Part shown: positions 7,480 through 16,401 of the stretch, one piece after another
Numbering within the stretch: position 1 is the first letter of the stretch
Layout of the letters: every line of letters begins with the position of its first letter
Made by a program: the position numbers and the translations under genes
The notes under the pieces: model-generated
Told to the model about the DNA's origin: nothing
What the model saw: only the letters and a program-made list of their open reading frames with translations
Database searches by the model: none
From: Streptomyces sp. NBC_01750
GTDB taxonomy: Bacteria; Actinomycetota; Actinomycetes; Streptomycetales; Streptomycetaceae
Direction of reading: 5' to 3'
Assembly: GCF_035918095.1 (NCBI RefSeq)
Contig: NZ_CP109137.1
Coordinates: forward strand, 2,234,001 to 2,298,000
Length of the DNA stretch: 64,000 nucleotides

Positions 7480-8240
7480 GCGGATACGCCACCCTTCGTG
7501 TATGCCTCGTAGCCCTCGGCCTCGAGCTTGTCGGCGAGCTCGGCGCCGCCGGACTCGGCGATGCGGCCGTTCGCGAACACGTGCACGAAGTCGGGCTTGA
7601 TGTAGCGCAGGATGCGCGTGTAGTGCGTGATCAGCAGGGTGCCGACCTCGCCGGTCCCGTGGACGCGGTTGACGCCCTCGGCGACCTGACGCAGCGCGTC
7701 GACGTCCAGGCCGGAGTCGGTCTCGTCCAGGATCGCGATCTTCGGCTTGAGAAGTTCCAGCTGAAGGATCTCGTGGCGCTTCTTCTCACCGCCGGAGAAG
7801 CCCTCGTTCACATTGCGCTCGGCGAAGGCCGGGTCCATCTGGAGCTGTTCCATGGCGGACTTGACCTCCTTCACCCAGGTACGCAGCTTGGGGGCCTCGC
7901 CGCGGATCGCCGTCGCCGACGTACGCAGGAAGTTGGAGACGGAGACGCCGGGGACCTCGACCGGGTACTGCATGGCCAGGAACATGCCTGCGCGGGCGCG
8001 CTCGTCGACGGTCATCTCCAGGACGTCCTCGCCGTCCAGAGTCACGGTGCCACTGGTGATCGTGTACTTGGGGTGGCCCGCGATGGAGTAGGCGAGGGTC
8101 GACTTGCCGGAGCCGTTGGGGCCCATGATGGCGTGTGTCTCGCCCTGCTTCACGGTCAGGTCGACGCCCTTGAGGATCTCCCGGGGGCCGTTCTCGGCCT
8201 CGACGGAGACGTGCAGGTCGCGGATTTCAAGCGTTGCCAT
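7476..8240 (-). CDS. sufC: SufC ATPase of the SufBCD scaffold
   Basis: A 254-residue soluble ABC-type ATPase. Walker A is GPNGSGKSTLA, the signature region is NEGFSGGEKKRHEI and Walker B is PKIAILDETDSGLD, with the SufC-type Glu-Thr-Asp. The switch histidine is in LLITHYTRIL. It energises SufB-SufD during Fe-S cluster assembly. ATG at 8240 gives the canonical MATLEIRDLHV; the longer frame to 8279 overlaps the Rieske gene. The gene sits 7 bases after the Rieske stop. Confidence 0.95.
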   Translation of the reverse strand: MATLEIRDLHVSVEAENGPREILKGVDLTVKQGETHAIMGPNGSGKSTLAYSIAGHPKYTITSGTVTLDGEDVLEMTVDERARAGMFLAMQYPVEVPGVSVSNFLRTSATAIRGEAPKLRTWVKEVKSAMEQLQMDPAFAERNVNEGFSGGEKKRHEILQLELLKPKIAILDETDSGLDVDALRQVAEGVNRVHGTGEVGTLLITHYTRILRYIKPDFVHVFANGRIAESGGAELADKLEAEGYEAYTKGGVSA

Positions 8241-8247
8241 GGGTGAC

Positions 8248-8568
8248 TCAGGACTCCTGGGTGACGGAGACGAGCACATCGTCCCCTTCGATCTTTACGG
8301 GGTATACGGGGACGGGGCGCGTCGCGGGAAGGCCGGACGGCTTACCGGTGCGGAGGTCGAAGCTGGAGCCGTGCAGCCAGCACTCGATCTGACAGTCCTC
8401 CACCTCGCCCTCGGACAGGGAGACATTCGCGTGCGAGCAGATGTCGTTGATCGCAAACACCTCGCCCTCGGTGCGGACGAGGGACACCGGCGTGCCGTCG
8501 AGTTCCACCCGCTTCGGGGTGCCCTCCTCCAGCTCGCTCAGCCCACAGGCTCGGACGAAGGCTGCCAT
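8248..8568 (-). CDS. Rieske [2Fe-2S] ferredoxin-like protein of the suf operon
   Basis: A 106-residue soluble Rieske protein of the non-heme ferredoxin type. The cluster ligands are in ICSHANVSLSEG and ECWLHGSSFDL (Cys-X-His and Cys-X2-His, 16-17 residues apart). It lacks a membrane anchor or signal peptide. Conserved between sufD and sufC in actinobacterial suf operons, where it may act as an electron donor or as a target of assembly. Its ATG overlaps the sufD TGA by one base (TGATG). Confidence 0.9.
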   Translation of the reverse strand: MAAFVRACGLSELEEGTPKRVELDGTPVSLVRTEGEVFAINDICSHANVSLSEGEVEDCQIECWLHGSSFDLRTGKPSGLPATRPVPVYPVKIEGDDVLVSVTQES

Positions 8569-9749
8569 CAGACGGATGCCTCCAGCTCCGCGTCGATCTT
8601 GGCCAGCAGGCGCTCCTCGACGTCGGGCAGGCCGATCTTCTGGACCAGCTCGGCGAAGAAGCCACGGACCACCAGGCGGCGCGCCTCGTCGGCCGGGATG
8701 CCACGGGACTGCAGGTAGAAGAGCTGCTCGTCGTCGAAGCGGCCGGTGGCGGAGGCGTGACCGGCGCCGACGATCTCGCCGGTCTCAATCTCCAGGTTCG
8801 GTACGGAGTCGACGCGCGCGCCGTCCGTGAGGACGAGGTTGCGGTTCATCTCGTATGTGTCCGTGCCCTCGGCCACGGCCTCGATCAGGACATCGCCGAT
8901 CCACACCGCGTGCGCGTCCTGGCCCTGCAACGCGCCCTTGTAGGCGGCGTTGGAGCGGCAGTGCGGGGCGTTGTGGTCGACCAAGAGGCGGTGCTCCTGG
9001 TGCTGACCCTCGTCGGTGAAGTACAGGCCGAAAAGCTCGGCCTCGCCACCGGTGCCCGCGTAGGAAACGCGGGGGTGCAGGCGTACGACGTCGCCGCCGA
9101 AGGTGACGACGATCGACTTGAAGGAGGCGTCCCTGCCGACCAGCGCATTGTGCTGGGAGACGTGGACGGACTTGTCGTCCCAGTCCTGGACGGAGACGAC
9201 GGTGAGCTTCGCTCCGTCGCCGAGCAGGTAGTCGACATTGGAGGCGAGCACCGCGTCACCGGTGTGGTCGATGACCACGACGGCCTCGGCGAAGGCGCCG
9301 AGTTCGATGATCTGGTGGGCGTAGGCGGTGCCGCCTTCTCCGTGCACGGCGATACGGACCGGCTCGGTGAGCACCGTCTCCTTGGGCACGGTGACGACCG
9401 AGGCCGTCTCGAAGGAGGAGTACGCCTGGGCGGCGACACGGTCCACCGGGGTGCCCGCCCTGCCGAGCCGTGGGTCATCACGGCCGACGGTCTCGATGAT
9501 CACGCCTTCGGGGGCGTCGATCGCGACCTTGACGGCGCTGCCGGTAGCGACGGCGGTGCCGTCGTGCAGACCGGCCAGCCGCTCGAGCGGAGTGAAGCGC
9601 CACTCCTCCTCCCGGCCGTGCGGGACCGGGAAGTCCGCCACGTCGAAGGACGGCGGTGCACTCATGCGGGTGGCGACGGTCGACTCGGCGGCCACCGCGA
9701 TCGAACCGGCAGTGGTGGAGCCCGCCGGAATGTTCTGAGCCTCAGCCAT
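8568..9749 (-). CDS. sufD: SufD scaffold subunit
   Basis: A 393-residue partner of SufB and SufC. The family features are PVPHGREEEWRFTPLERL near the N-terminus, the beta-helix core, and the C-terminal block GHASATGRFDDEQLFYLQSR followed by GIPADEARRLVVRGFFAEL. This last region contains the conserved His at the SufB-SufD interface. ATG at 9749; the gap of 61 bases to sufB has no structure I can identify. The stop overlaps the Rieske start. Confidence 0.94.
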   Translation of the reverse strand: MAEAQNIPAGSTTAGSIAVAAESTVATRMSAPPSFDVADFPVPHGREEEWRFTPLERLAGLHDGTAVATGSAVKVAIDAPEGVIIETVGRDDPRLGRAGTPVDRVAAQAYSSFETASVVTVPKETVLTEPVRIAVHGEGGTAYAHQIIELGAFAEAVVVIDHTGDAVLASNVDYLLGDGAKLTVVSVQDWDDKSVHVSQHNALVGRDASFKSIVVTFGGDVVRLHPRVSYAGTGGEAELFGLYFTDEGQHQEHRLLVDHNAPHCRSNAAYKGALQGQDAHAVWIGDVLIEAVAEGTDTYEMNRNLVLTDGARVDSVPNLEIETGEIVGAGHASATGRFDDEQLFYLQSRGIPADEARRLVVRGFFAELVQKIGLPDVEERLLAKIDAELEASV

Positions 9750-9810
9750 GGCTGTCGTCTTGCTCTCTTCCTACGTCGAAAAACAGTCGCTGCTCGGGGA
9801 GGGCGGGGCC

Positions 9811-11232
9811 TTAGCCGACCGACCCCTCCATCTGCAGCTCGATCAGCCGGTTGAGCTCCAGCGCGTACTCCATGGGCAGTTCCTTGGCGATCGGCTCGAC
9901 GAAGCCGCGCACGATCATCGCCATCGCTTCGAACTCCGTCATACCGCGGCTCATCAGGTAGAAGAGCTGGTCGTCGGAGACCTTGGAGACGGTCGCCTCG
10001 TGGCCCATGGACACGTCGTCCTCGCGGACGTCCACGTACGGGTATGTGTCGGAGCGGGAGATCGTGTCGACCAGCAGCGCGTCACAGAGCACATTGGACT
10101 TCGAGCCCGCAGCGCCCTCGCCGATCTCGATCAGACCGCGGTAGGAGGTACGGCCGCCGCCTCGCGCCACCGACTTGGAAACAATGTTCGAGGAGGTGTT
10201 CGGGGCCATGTGGACCATCTTGGCGCCGGCGTCCTGGTGCTGGCCCTCGCCCGCGAAGGCGATGGACAGGGTCTCGCCCTTGGCGTGCTCGCCCATCAGG
10301 TAGACGGCCGGGTACTTCATGGTGACCTTGGAGCCGATGTTGCCGTCGACCCACTCCATGGTCGCGCCCTCGTACGCCACGGCGCGCTTGGTGACCAGGT
10401 TGTAGACGTTGTTCGACCAGTTCTGGATCGTCGTGTAGCGGCAGCGGCCGCCCTTCTTGACGATGATCTCGACAACGGCGCTGTGCAGCGAGTCCGAGGA
10501 GTAGATCGGGGCGGTACAGCCCTCGACGTAGTGGACGTAGGCGTCCTCGTCGACGATGATCAGCGTCCGCTCGAACTGGCCCATGTTCTCCGTGTTGATA
10601 CGGAAGTAGGCCTGAAGCGGGATGTCGACCTTCACGCCCTTGGGGACGTAGATGAAGGAGCCACCGGACCACACGGCGGAGTTCAGCGAGGCGAACTTGT
10701 TGTCGCCGACAGGGATGACCGTGCCGAAGTACTCCTGGAAGAGCTCCGGGTGCTGCTTCAGCGCGGTGTCCGTGTCGAGGAAGATGACGCCCTGCTCCTC
10801 CAGGTCCTCACGGATCTGGTGGTAGACGACCTCGGACTCGTACTGGGCCGCGACACCGGCGACCAGGCGCTGCTTCTCCGCCTCCGGGATGCCGAGCTTG
10901 TCGTACGTGTTCTTGATGTCCTCGGGCAGGTCCTCCCAGGACTCCGCCTGCTTCTCCGTGGAGCGCACGAAGTACTTGATGTTGTCGAAGTCGATGCCCG
11001 ACAGGTCCGAGCCCCAACTCGGCATGGGCTTCTTGCCGAACAGCCGCAGACCCTTGAGCCGCAGCTTCAGCATCCACTCCGGCTCGTTCTTCTTCTCCGA
11101 GATGTCGCGGACGACCGCCTCGGAGAGGCCGCGCTTGGCCGTGGCACCGGCCGCGTCGGAGTCGGCCCAGCCGAATTCGTACGTACCCAGACCCTCGAGT
11201 TCGGGGTGGGCAGTCTCCGTGGGGAGAGTCAT
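9811..11232 (-). CDS. sufB: SufB scaffold subunit
   Basis: A 473-residue core scaffold protein on which the nascent Fe-S cluster is built. It has the expected [13 protein letters not shown]-terminus, [16 protein letters not shown], a Cys-containing [19 protein letters not shown] segment and the C-terminal [20 protein letters not shown] plus [18 protein letters not shown]. Length is normal. The ATG at 11232 overlaps the sufR TGA (ATGA), so the repressor and scaffold are translated from one message. Confidence 0.95.
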   Translation of the reverse strand: MTLPTETAHPELEGLGTYEFGWADSDAAGATAKRGLSEAVVRDISEKKNEPEWMLKLRLKGLRLFGKKPMPSWGSDLSGIDFDNIKYFVRSTEKQAESWEDLPEDIKNTYDKLGIPEAEKQRLVAGVAAQYESEVVYHQIREDLEEQGVIFLDTDTALKQHPELFQEYFGTVIPVGDNKFASLNSAVWSGGSFIYVPKGVKVDIPLQAYFRINTENMGQFERTLIIVDEDAYVHYVEGCTAPIYSSDSLHSAVVEIIVKKGGRCRYTTIQNWSNNVYNLVTKRAVAYEGATMEWVDGNIGSKVTMKYPAVYLMGEHAKGETLSIAFAGEGQHQDAGAKMVHMAPNTSSNIVSKSVARGGGRTSYRGLIEIGEGAAGSKSNVLCDALLVDTISRSDTYPYVDVREDDVSMGHEATVSKVSDDQLFYLMSRGMTEFEAMAMIVRGFVEPIAKELPMEYALELNRLIELQMEGSVG

Positions 11233-11969
11233 GCGGGGTTCCTCCCGGCCGTATTTGCAGATGCTGACTGTGTGGTGGTCTGGGGTGAGCTGTGCGGGAT
11301 GAACGTCGTACAGACGCCGTCACCATGGGCGATGGTGGCCAGACGCTGTACATGCGTTCCCAGGAGACGAGAGAAGACCTCGGTCTCAGCCTCACACAGC
11401 TGGGGGTACTGCTCGGCGACATGAGCGACCGGGCAGTGGTGCTGACAGAGCTGCTGGCCGACCGGTGCGTTACGCGCCGTAGCAGCGTACCCGTCGACGC
11501 TCAGGGCCTTGGCCAGCGCTTCGGTGCGTTCCTCGGGCGCCGCGGCGTCCACCGCCTTGCGGTAGGCCTCCGCCTGCGTGGCCATCCGGTCCCGGGCGAA
11601 GGCGGCGACGGCCGCCTCTCCCGCCGCTCCGCCACCCGCGGTCCGCTCGATCCAGCGGAGCGCGTCGACGGCCAGCGTGTCGTACGACTGGTCGAAGGCG
11701 TCCCGGCCGCAGTCGGTGAGGGCGAACACCTTGGCGGGTCGCCCGCGGGTGCGCGCGCCGTAGATCCGCTGCTCACGGGGCTCGACGACATTGTCGGAGA
11801 CGAGCGAGTCGAGGTGACGGCGTACAGCTGCCTGGGTGAGGCCGAGGCGCGTAGCGAGGTCGGCCACGGTGGACGGGCCGTGGTCCAGGACGGACCGGGC
11901 GACCCGGTTGCGCGTGGAGCGCTCCCCGGTCGCAAGTTCCTCGTGAGGAGCCTCGCCAACGTTTTTCAC
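11229..11969 (-). CDS. sufR: SufR, [Fe-S]-sensing repressor of the suf operon
   Basis: A 246-residue DeoR/ArsR-type winged-helix regulator. The helix-turn-helix is [20 protein letters not shown], followed by the wing [20 protein letters not shown]. The C-terminal cluster-binding region has Cys residues in [16 protein letters not shown] and [11 protein letters not shown]. Published work on S. avermitilis SufR describes a [4Fe-4S] repressor that binds CAAC-N6-GTTG; exactly that site lies at 11969-11982, overlapping the chosen GTG start ([12 protein letters not shown]). The frame continues upstream to an ATG at 12041, but this would place the operator inside the coding region, so the GTG is preferred. 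First gene of the suf operon. Confidence 0.88.
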   Translation of the reverse strand: MKNVGEAPHEELATGERSTRNRVARSVLDHGPSTVADLATRLGLTQAAVRRHLDSLVSDNVVEPREQRIYGARTRGRPAKVFALTDCGRDAFDQSYDTLAVDALRWIERTAGGGAAGEAAVAAFARDRMATQAEAYRKAVDAAAPEERTEALAKALSVDGYAATARNAPVGQQLCQHHCPVAHVAEQYPQLCEAETEVFSRLLGTHVQRLATIAHGDGVCTTFIPHSSPQTTTQSASANTAGRNPA

Positions 11970-11982
11970 AACGCCATTGTTG
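11969..11982. promoter_or_regulatory. SufR operator
   Basis: CAACGCCATTGTTG, a CAAC-N6-GTTG palindrome matching the site described for S. avermitilis SufR. It abuts the start codon of sufR, consistent with autorepression of the whole operon when clusters are plentiful. Confidence 0.75.
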
Positions 11983-12464
11983 CGTAATTCCTCTGGCCGT
12001 GACAACCGACGTCCAAGACGTGGTCCGGTGCGCTTCATCACTAAGGGTCACCTAAGCGCCGGGGCCGTCCAGCGGCTGCCGGACGGGTCCTGACCAGGTC
12101 ATTGCTACGAAATCAACCGGCCGGATCCGGGCGGTCGGCGACCCTGATCGAATGCACCGGAGCCTTGCCGAAATGTGCCACCGACCACAGGTTGACCAGC
12201 CCGCCTGCCCCCGTCCGTGACCCGGAACTCGAGGCCCGGTCATGGACCGAACGGATGGCCGCCTCCGGCGCCGGATCGAGGTTGGGCACGTACTGCGTCC
12301 CCTCGGCTCAGCTCCGCGAAGCCCCCGGCGCTCCGCCGCACGGGTCGCATCGGCCACCGGCAGTCACCCTGAGGTGCCGGGTCCACCGCGTGACGGAATC
12401 GGTGTGCGACGGTCCCGGGCCCCCGCGCCCCGGGGCCCTCGGCCCCCCGCCTAGACTTCCCGGC
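11983..12464. other. Divergent intergenic region between sufR and the ABC exporter genes
   Basis: About 480 bases with no convincing gene. It should contain the suf promoter and the promoter of the ABC pair. A TAAGGGTCACCTAAG segment (12042-12056) carries one perfect half of an actinobacterial iron box (CACCTAA) but not the other half. The stretch before 12465 is a run of GC-rich Arg/Pro-type sequence. Confidence 0.5.
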
Positions 12465-13391
12465 ATGCGAAGCGAGCCCGTCGTCCAGATCCGTGGCCTG
12501 GTCAAGCAGTACGGATCCAAGACGGCCGTGGACGGCCTCGATCTCGAGGTCCTCCAGGGCTCCGTGACCGCCGTTCTCGGCCCCAACGGAGCCGGCAAGA
12601 CCACCACGATCGAGACGTGTGAGGGCTACCGGCGCGCCGACGCGGGCACGGTGCGCGTCCTGGGCCTCGACCCCGTCGCCGACGCCGGCAGACTCCGCCC
12701 CCGGATCGGCGTGATGCTCCAGTCCGGCGGTGTGTACTCGGGCGCCCGGGCCGACGAGATGCTGCGCCATATGGCCAAACTGCACGCCCATCCGCTGGAT
12801 GTGGACGTGCTGATCGAGCGGCTGGGGCTCGGCAGCTGCGGCCGTACGGCATACCGGCGGCTTTCCGGCGGCCAGCAGCAGCGGCTCGCGCTGGCGATGG
12901 CCGTCGTCGGCCGCCCCGAACTGGTCTTCCTGGACGAGCCGACCGCCGGCCTCGACCCGCAGGCCCGCCGATCCACCTGGGAGCTCGTACGCGAGCTCCG
13001 TGCCGACGGTGTCTCGACCGTCCTCACCACCCACTTCATGGACGAGGCCGAGGAGCTCGCCGACGATGTCGCGATCATCGACGCGGGCCGGGTCATCGCC
13101 GGCGGCAGTCCCGAGCAGCTGTGCCGGGGCGGCGCCGAGAACACGCTGCGCTTCACCGGGCGGCCCGGGCTGGACGTCGGCTCGCTGCTCAAGGCGCTGC
13201 CGGACGGTACCGCGGCGGCCGAGCTCACGCCCGGGGCGTACCGGATCACCGGCGAGGTGGATCCGCAGCTGCTGGCGACCGTCACGTCCTGGTGCGCGCA
13301 GCACGGCGTGATGCCCGACGGGATCGCCGTCGAGCGCCACACCCTCGAAGATGTCTTCCTCGAACTCACCGGCAAGGAGCTGCGTTCATGA
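12465..13391 (+). CDS. ABC exporter ATP-binding protein
   Basis: A 308-residue nucleotide-binding subunit of the DrrA/NodI/CcmA-like drug-export class. Walker A GPNGAGKTTTIETCEGY, signature RLSGGQQQRLALA, Walker B ELVFLDEPTAGLDP and switch TTHFMDEAEELAD are all present. The C-terminal 80 residues form the extra domain typical of two-gene exporters. ATG at 12465 gives a natural N-terminus (MRSEPVVQIRGLVKQYG); the open frame to 12102 is low complexity. The stop overlaps the permease start (ATGA). Substrate unknown. Confidence 0.92.
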   Translation: MRSEPVVQIRGLVKQYGSKTAVDGLDLEVLQGSVTAVLGPNGAGKTTTIETCEGYRRADAGTVRVLGLDPVADAGRLRPRIGVMLQSGGVYSGARADEMLRHMAKLHAHPLDVDVLIERLGLGSCGRTAYRRLSGGQQQRLALAMAVVGRPELVFLDEPTAGLDPQARRSTWELVRELRADGVSTVLTTHFMDEAEELADDVAIIDAGRVIAGGSPEQLCRGGAENTLRFTGRPGLDVGSLLKALPDGTAAAELTPGAYRITGEVDPQLLATVTSWCAQHGVMPDGIAVERHTLEDVFLELTGKELRS

Positions 13392-14173
13392 GCCTCGGTA
13401 CGTACACGCCGAAGCCCGGCGCCGCGCCGCTGCCCCGCATGATCGCGGCGCAGACCGCGTTCGAGACGAGGATGCTGCTGCGCAACGGCGAGCAGCTGCT
13501 GCTCACCGTCGTCATCCCGTCGCTGCTGCTGGTCCTCTTCTCCACCGTCGACATCCTCACTCTGCCCACCGCGACAACGGGCGGCAGCGGCAAGGCCGTC
13601 GACTTCCTGGCACCCGGCGTGCTCGCCCTCGCCGTGATGTCCACCGCCTTCACCGGCCAGGCCATCGCGACAGGCTTCGAGCGGCGGTACGGAGTCCTCA
13701 AGCGGCTCGGCGCGTCGCCGCTCCCCCGCTGGGCCCTGATGAGCGCCAAGACGCTCTCCGTCCTGGCCACCGAAGTCCTCCAGATCGTGCTGCTGACCGT
13801 CATCGCCTTCGCGCTCGGCTGGTCTCCGCACGGCAACCCTGCGTCCGTACTCCTGCTGCTCGTCCTCGGCACCGCCGCCTTCTCCGGCCTCGGCCTGCTG
13901 ATGGCGGGGACGCTCAGGGCCGAGGCCACCCTGGCCGCCGCCAATCTGGTCTTTCTGCTGCTCCTGGTGGGCGGCTCGGTGATCGTGCCGCTGGACAGGT
14001 TCCCGGACGGCGTCCGGTCGGTGCTCGCGCTGCTGCCGATCTCGGCGCTCTCGGACGGTCTGCGCGATGTGCTCCAGCACGGCGCCGGAGTGCCGTGGGG
14101 CGATCTCGGGATCCTCGCTGTCTGGGCGGTGCTCGGACTCGGCGCAGCCGCACGGACCTTCCGCTGGGACTGA
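13388..14173 (+). CDS. ABC-2 type exporter permease
   Basis: A 261-residue membrane subunit paired with the preceding ATPase. It has about six transmembrane segments (for example LLTVVIPSLLLVLF, SVLATEVLQIVLLTVIAFAL, LVFLLLLVGGSVIVPL) and the ABC-2 signature-like GFERRYGVLKRLGASPLPR. The start overlaps the ATPase stop, so the pair is translationally coupled. Likely exports a hydrophobic compound or drug; the specificity cannot be read. Confidence 0.9.
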   Translation: MSLGTYTPKPGAAPLPRMIAAQTAFETRMLLRNGEQLLLTVVIPSLLLVLFSTVDILTLPTATTGGSGKAVDFLAPGVLALAVMSTAFTGQAIATGFERRYGVLKRLGASPLPRWALMSAKTLSVLATEVLQIVLLTVIAFALGWSPHGNPASVLLLLVLGTAAFSGLGLLMAGTLRAEATLAAANLVFLLLLVGGSVIVPLDRFPDGVRSVLALLPISALSDGLRDVLQHGAGVPWGDLGILAVWAVLGLGAAARTFRWD

Positions 14174-14223
14174 CTCACGGGCCAGTATGAGCCTGCAAGA
14201 TCCGGGCACGGTGGGAGGCGTCT

Positions 14224-15333
14224 ATGGAGCGGACTGCCGCACTGCGACTGGACGCGGAGTGGGCGAAGGTGAGGTCCGGAAGGGCCGGTGCCTCCCCCCG
14301 GGAGCGCGAGCGCATGCTGACGGACCTGATCGCGGCGCTCGCCGCGCATGCCGAGGACGATCTCTCACTCACCGCGCGGCTGAGCCTGCGGTACGGCGAT
14401 CTTGCGCGCCACCACTTCGACACCGGCCGCCGCGACGACGCGCTGGCCGCCGTCGACATTGCGATCCGGCGCTGCGAGGAGCCGGCCAGACATGACGAGA
14501 AGCACGCCCGCTGGTACGCCCGCGCGCTGATCAGTCAGGCCGTCTACCTGGCCGAGCCGCTCAGCGACGAGCTGGGTCTGCCCCGCTACGCCCTCCATCC
14601 GATGGGCGAGCAGCCCTCGCGCGGCGAGCGCGAGGACGGACTCGCCGCCCTGACCGCCACCCGCCGCGCCATCGAGGTCTGGGAGAGCCTCGACCGCTCG
14701 GACCCGCGCAACCGGGAGGGCCTCGCTCAGGCGCATGCCTGTCTCGGCGACCGGCTGGAGGAGCTGGGCCTGCCGGTGGAGGCGGCGTCCTGGGCCGTGC
14801 GGGCCGAGCGTGAGTTCCACGCCCTGTGGTCCGCGTGCGACCGGCCCGAGGCGGCGCACGCCGTGGCCCTCGAGCACCTCGACGACCAGCTGGAACGCAG
14901 ATTGCGGCGCTGCCCTTTCGACGGTGGACTGACACATCTGCGGGCGGAGAACCTGCTTCCGGAGCGGCTGCTGCCGCTCGCGGTCCTGGCGGCACGGATC
15001 GAGGGTGTGGATCCGGATGCCATCGCCGGAGGGCTGGGGCTGGACGGCGCGGAGGTCAGGCGGATCCTGCGGGCCCGGTCGTGGCGGGCGGTGTGGCGGT
15101 TCGACGTACGGGACGGCGCCGACGGGCCCTGGACCCCGCTGACGCACCCGTGGCGTGGCACGGACGCCGTCACGGACCGCAGCGCGGAGGCGGTGGCGGC
15201 GGAGCTGGCCGACGCGTTCCTGCACTCGCCCGACCGCCCGCCGCCCTCGGCGCACTGGCGGATCGCCGTGTGGTGGGAGGAGGAGGACCATCTCGACGAC
15301 TCGCGCTTCCGGCTGGCGTACGCGCCGTCCTGA
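14224..15333 (+). CDS. Conserved hypothetical protein with TPR-like helices
   Basis: A 369-residue soluble protein I cannot assign. The first 220 residues are helical with repeat-like spacing (ARHHFDTGRRDDALAAVDIA, AHACLGDRLEELGLPVEAAS), suggesting TPR-like folding. Around residue 260 there is a helix-turn-helix-like stretch (GVDPDAIAGGLGLDGAEVRR). The C-terminus is acidic and Trp-rich (WRIAVWWEEEDHLDDSRFRL). ATG at 14224; 50 bases after the permease stop, so possibly co-transcribed with the exporter. Confidence 0.75.
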   Translation: MERTAALRLDAEWAKVRSGRAGASPRERERMLTDLIAALAAHAEDDLSLTARLSLRYGDLARHHFDTGRRDDALAAVDIAIRRCEEPARHDEKHARWYARALISQAVYLAEPLSDELGLPRYALHPMGEQPSRGEREDGLAALTATRRAIEVWESLDRSDPRNREGLAQAHACLGDRLEELGLPVEAASWAVRAEREFHALWSACDRPEAAHAVALEHLDDQLERRLRRCPFDGGLTHLRAENLLPERLLPLAVLAARIEGVDPDAIAGGLGLDGAEVRRILRARSWRAVWRFDVRDGADGPWTPLTHPWRGTDAVTDRSAEAVAAELADAFLHSPDRPPPSAHWRIAVWWEEEDHLDDSRFRLAYAPS

Positions 15334-15391
15334 CCGGACCGGCGGGATCCCCGGACCCGACCCCTCGTGAAAACGTGCACAATCGCCCGCC

Positions 15392-15407
15392 TACGATAGA
15401 GCCCGTG
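15392..15407 (+). promoter_or_regulatory. Probable leaderless promoter of ctaA
   Basis: TACGAT (15392-15397) ends 7 bases before the ctaA GTG (15405) and no Shine-Dalgarno is present, so transcription probably begins at or next to the start codon. A GTGAAA sequence upstream could be a weak -35 element. Confidence 0.5.
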
Positions 15408-16364
15408 CAGACCCCACTCGCCCAAATCGCCCGGCGCTGGACGCCCACACCCCGGACCCTCCGGCGCGCTGCGCTCTCCGCGGTCGTGATGAGCGTGGTC
15501 ATCATCGTCACCGGCGGCGCGGTCCGGCTGACCAGCTCCGGTCTCGGCTGCGACGCCTGGCCCAAGTGCACGGACGACAGCCTCTTCGCCACCCCCGAGC
15601 AGGGCATCCACGGCGCGATCGAGTTCGGCAACCGGATGCTGACATACGTCCTGTCGGCGGCGGTCGGCTGGACGATCGTCGCGGCACGCGCCACCAAGCC
15701 GCTGCGGCGCGGACTGACCCGGCTCGCCTGGTCACAGTTCTGGATCGTGATGGGCAACGCCGTGCTCGGCGGCATCACGGTCTGGGCGGGCCTCAACCCC
15801 TGGACCGTGGCCGGGCACTTCCTGCTCGCCACCGGGCTGCTCACGGTCGCCACCATCACCTGGCAGCGCACCCGCGAGGGCGACGGCACGCCGCGCCCGC
15901 GCGTCCCGCGCCCCGTCTGCAAGCTGTCTTGGGCGATCGTCGCCGTCTCGGTGCTGCTCATCGCACTGGGCACGACGGTGACCGGTTCCGGCAAGCATGC
16001 CGGCGACAGCAGCGACGTACCGCGTATGCCGTGGGACTGGGCGGACGCCGCGCATATCCACGCCTTCGCCGCCTGGGCGGTCTGCGCGCTGGCCGTGGCG
16101 ATGTGGCTGGTGCTACGGGTGGTCGACGCCCCGGACGACACCCGGGCGCGCGCCCGCGATCTGCTGATCGTGCTGCTCGCCCAGGGCGTCATCGGCTATG
16201 TCCAGTACTTCACGCACGTCCCGGAGACGCTGGTCGCCGCCCATATGCTCGGCTCCGCGCTGATGTGGATCGCGGTGGTGCGCCTCGCGCTGAGCCTGCG
16301 CGAGCGTCCGCAGAACGACGCGGAGATCCCGGCGCAGGCCGACTCGGCGCTCTCCCGCGTCTGA
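15405..16364 (+). CDS. ctaA: Heme A synthase (COX15/CtaA family)
   Basis: A 319-residue membrane enzyme that oxidises heme O to heme A for the aa3 cytochrome oxidase. It has about eight hydrophobic helices with conserved heme-ligand histidines (for example GIHGAIEFGNRML, AGHFLLATGLLTVATI, HIHAFAAWAV, AAHMLGSALMW) and the motif GGAVRLTSSGLGCDAWPKC with a cysteine pair near the N-terminus. GTG at 15405 is chosen because the protein then starts just before the first helix; the upstream frame to 14826 is antiphase to the preceding gene. CtaB, which makes its substrate, is encoded at 17983-18930. Confidence 0.93.
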   Translation: MQTPLAQIARRWTPTPRTLRRAALSAVVMSVVIIVTGGAVRLTSSGLGCDAWPKCTDDSLFATPEQGIHGAIEFGNRMLTYVLSAAVGWTIVAARATKPLRRGLTRLAWSQFWIVMGNAVLGGITVWAGLNPWTVAGHFLLATGLLTVATITWQRTREGDGTPRPRVPRPVCKLSWAIVAVSVLLIALGTTVTGSGKHAGDSSDVPRMPWDWADAAHIHAFAAWAVCALAVAMWLVLRVVDAPDDTRARARDLLIVLLAQGVIGYVQYFTHVPETLVAAHMLGSALMWIAVVRLALSLRERPQNDAEIPAQADSALSRV

Positions 16365-16401
16365 CGGTCGGGCGTCCGGCTGCCGGACGCCCGACCGTCA
16401 G
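16361..16401. terminator. Bidirectional terminator between ctaA and the amidohydrolase gene
   Basis: Perfect 19-bp arms CTGACGGTCGGGCGTCCGG (16361-16379) and its complement (16383-16401) with a three-base loop. The hairpin includes both stop codons of the convergent genes, so the intergenic space is essentially only the terminator. Confidence 0.88.

Noticed and set aside
14826..15404. Upstream extension of ctaA
   Set aside because: The added sequence overlaps the preceding gene and is low complexity; the CtaA N-terminus fits GTG 15405 with a -10 box seven bases upstream.
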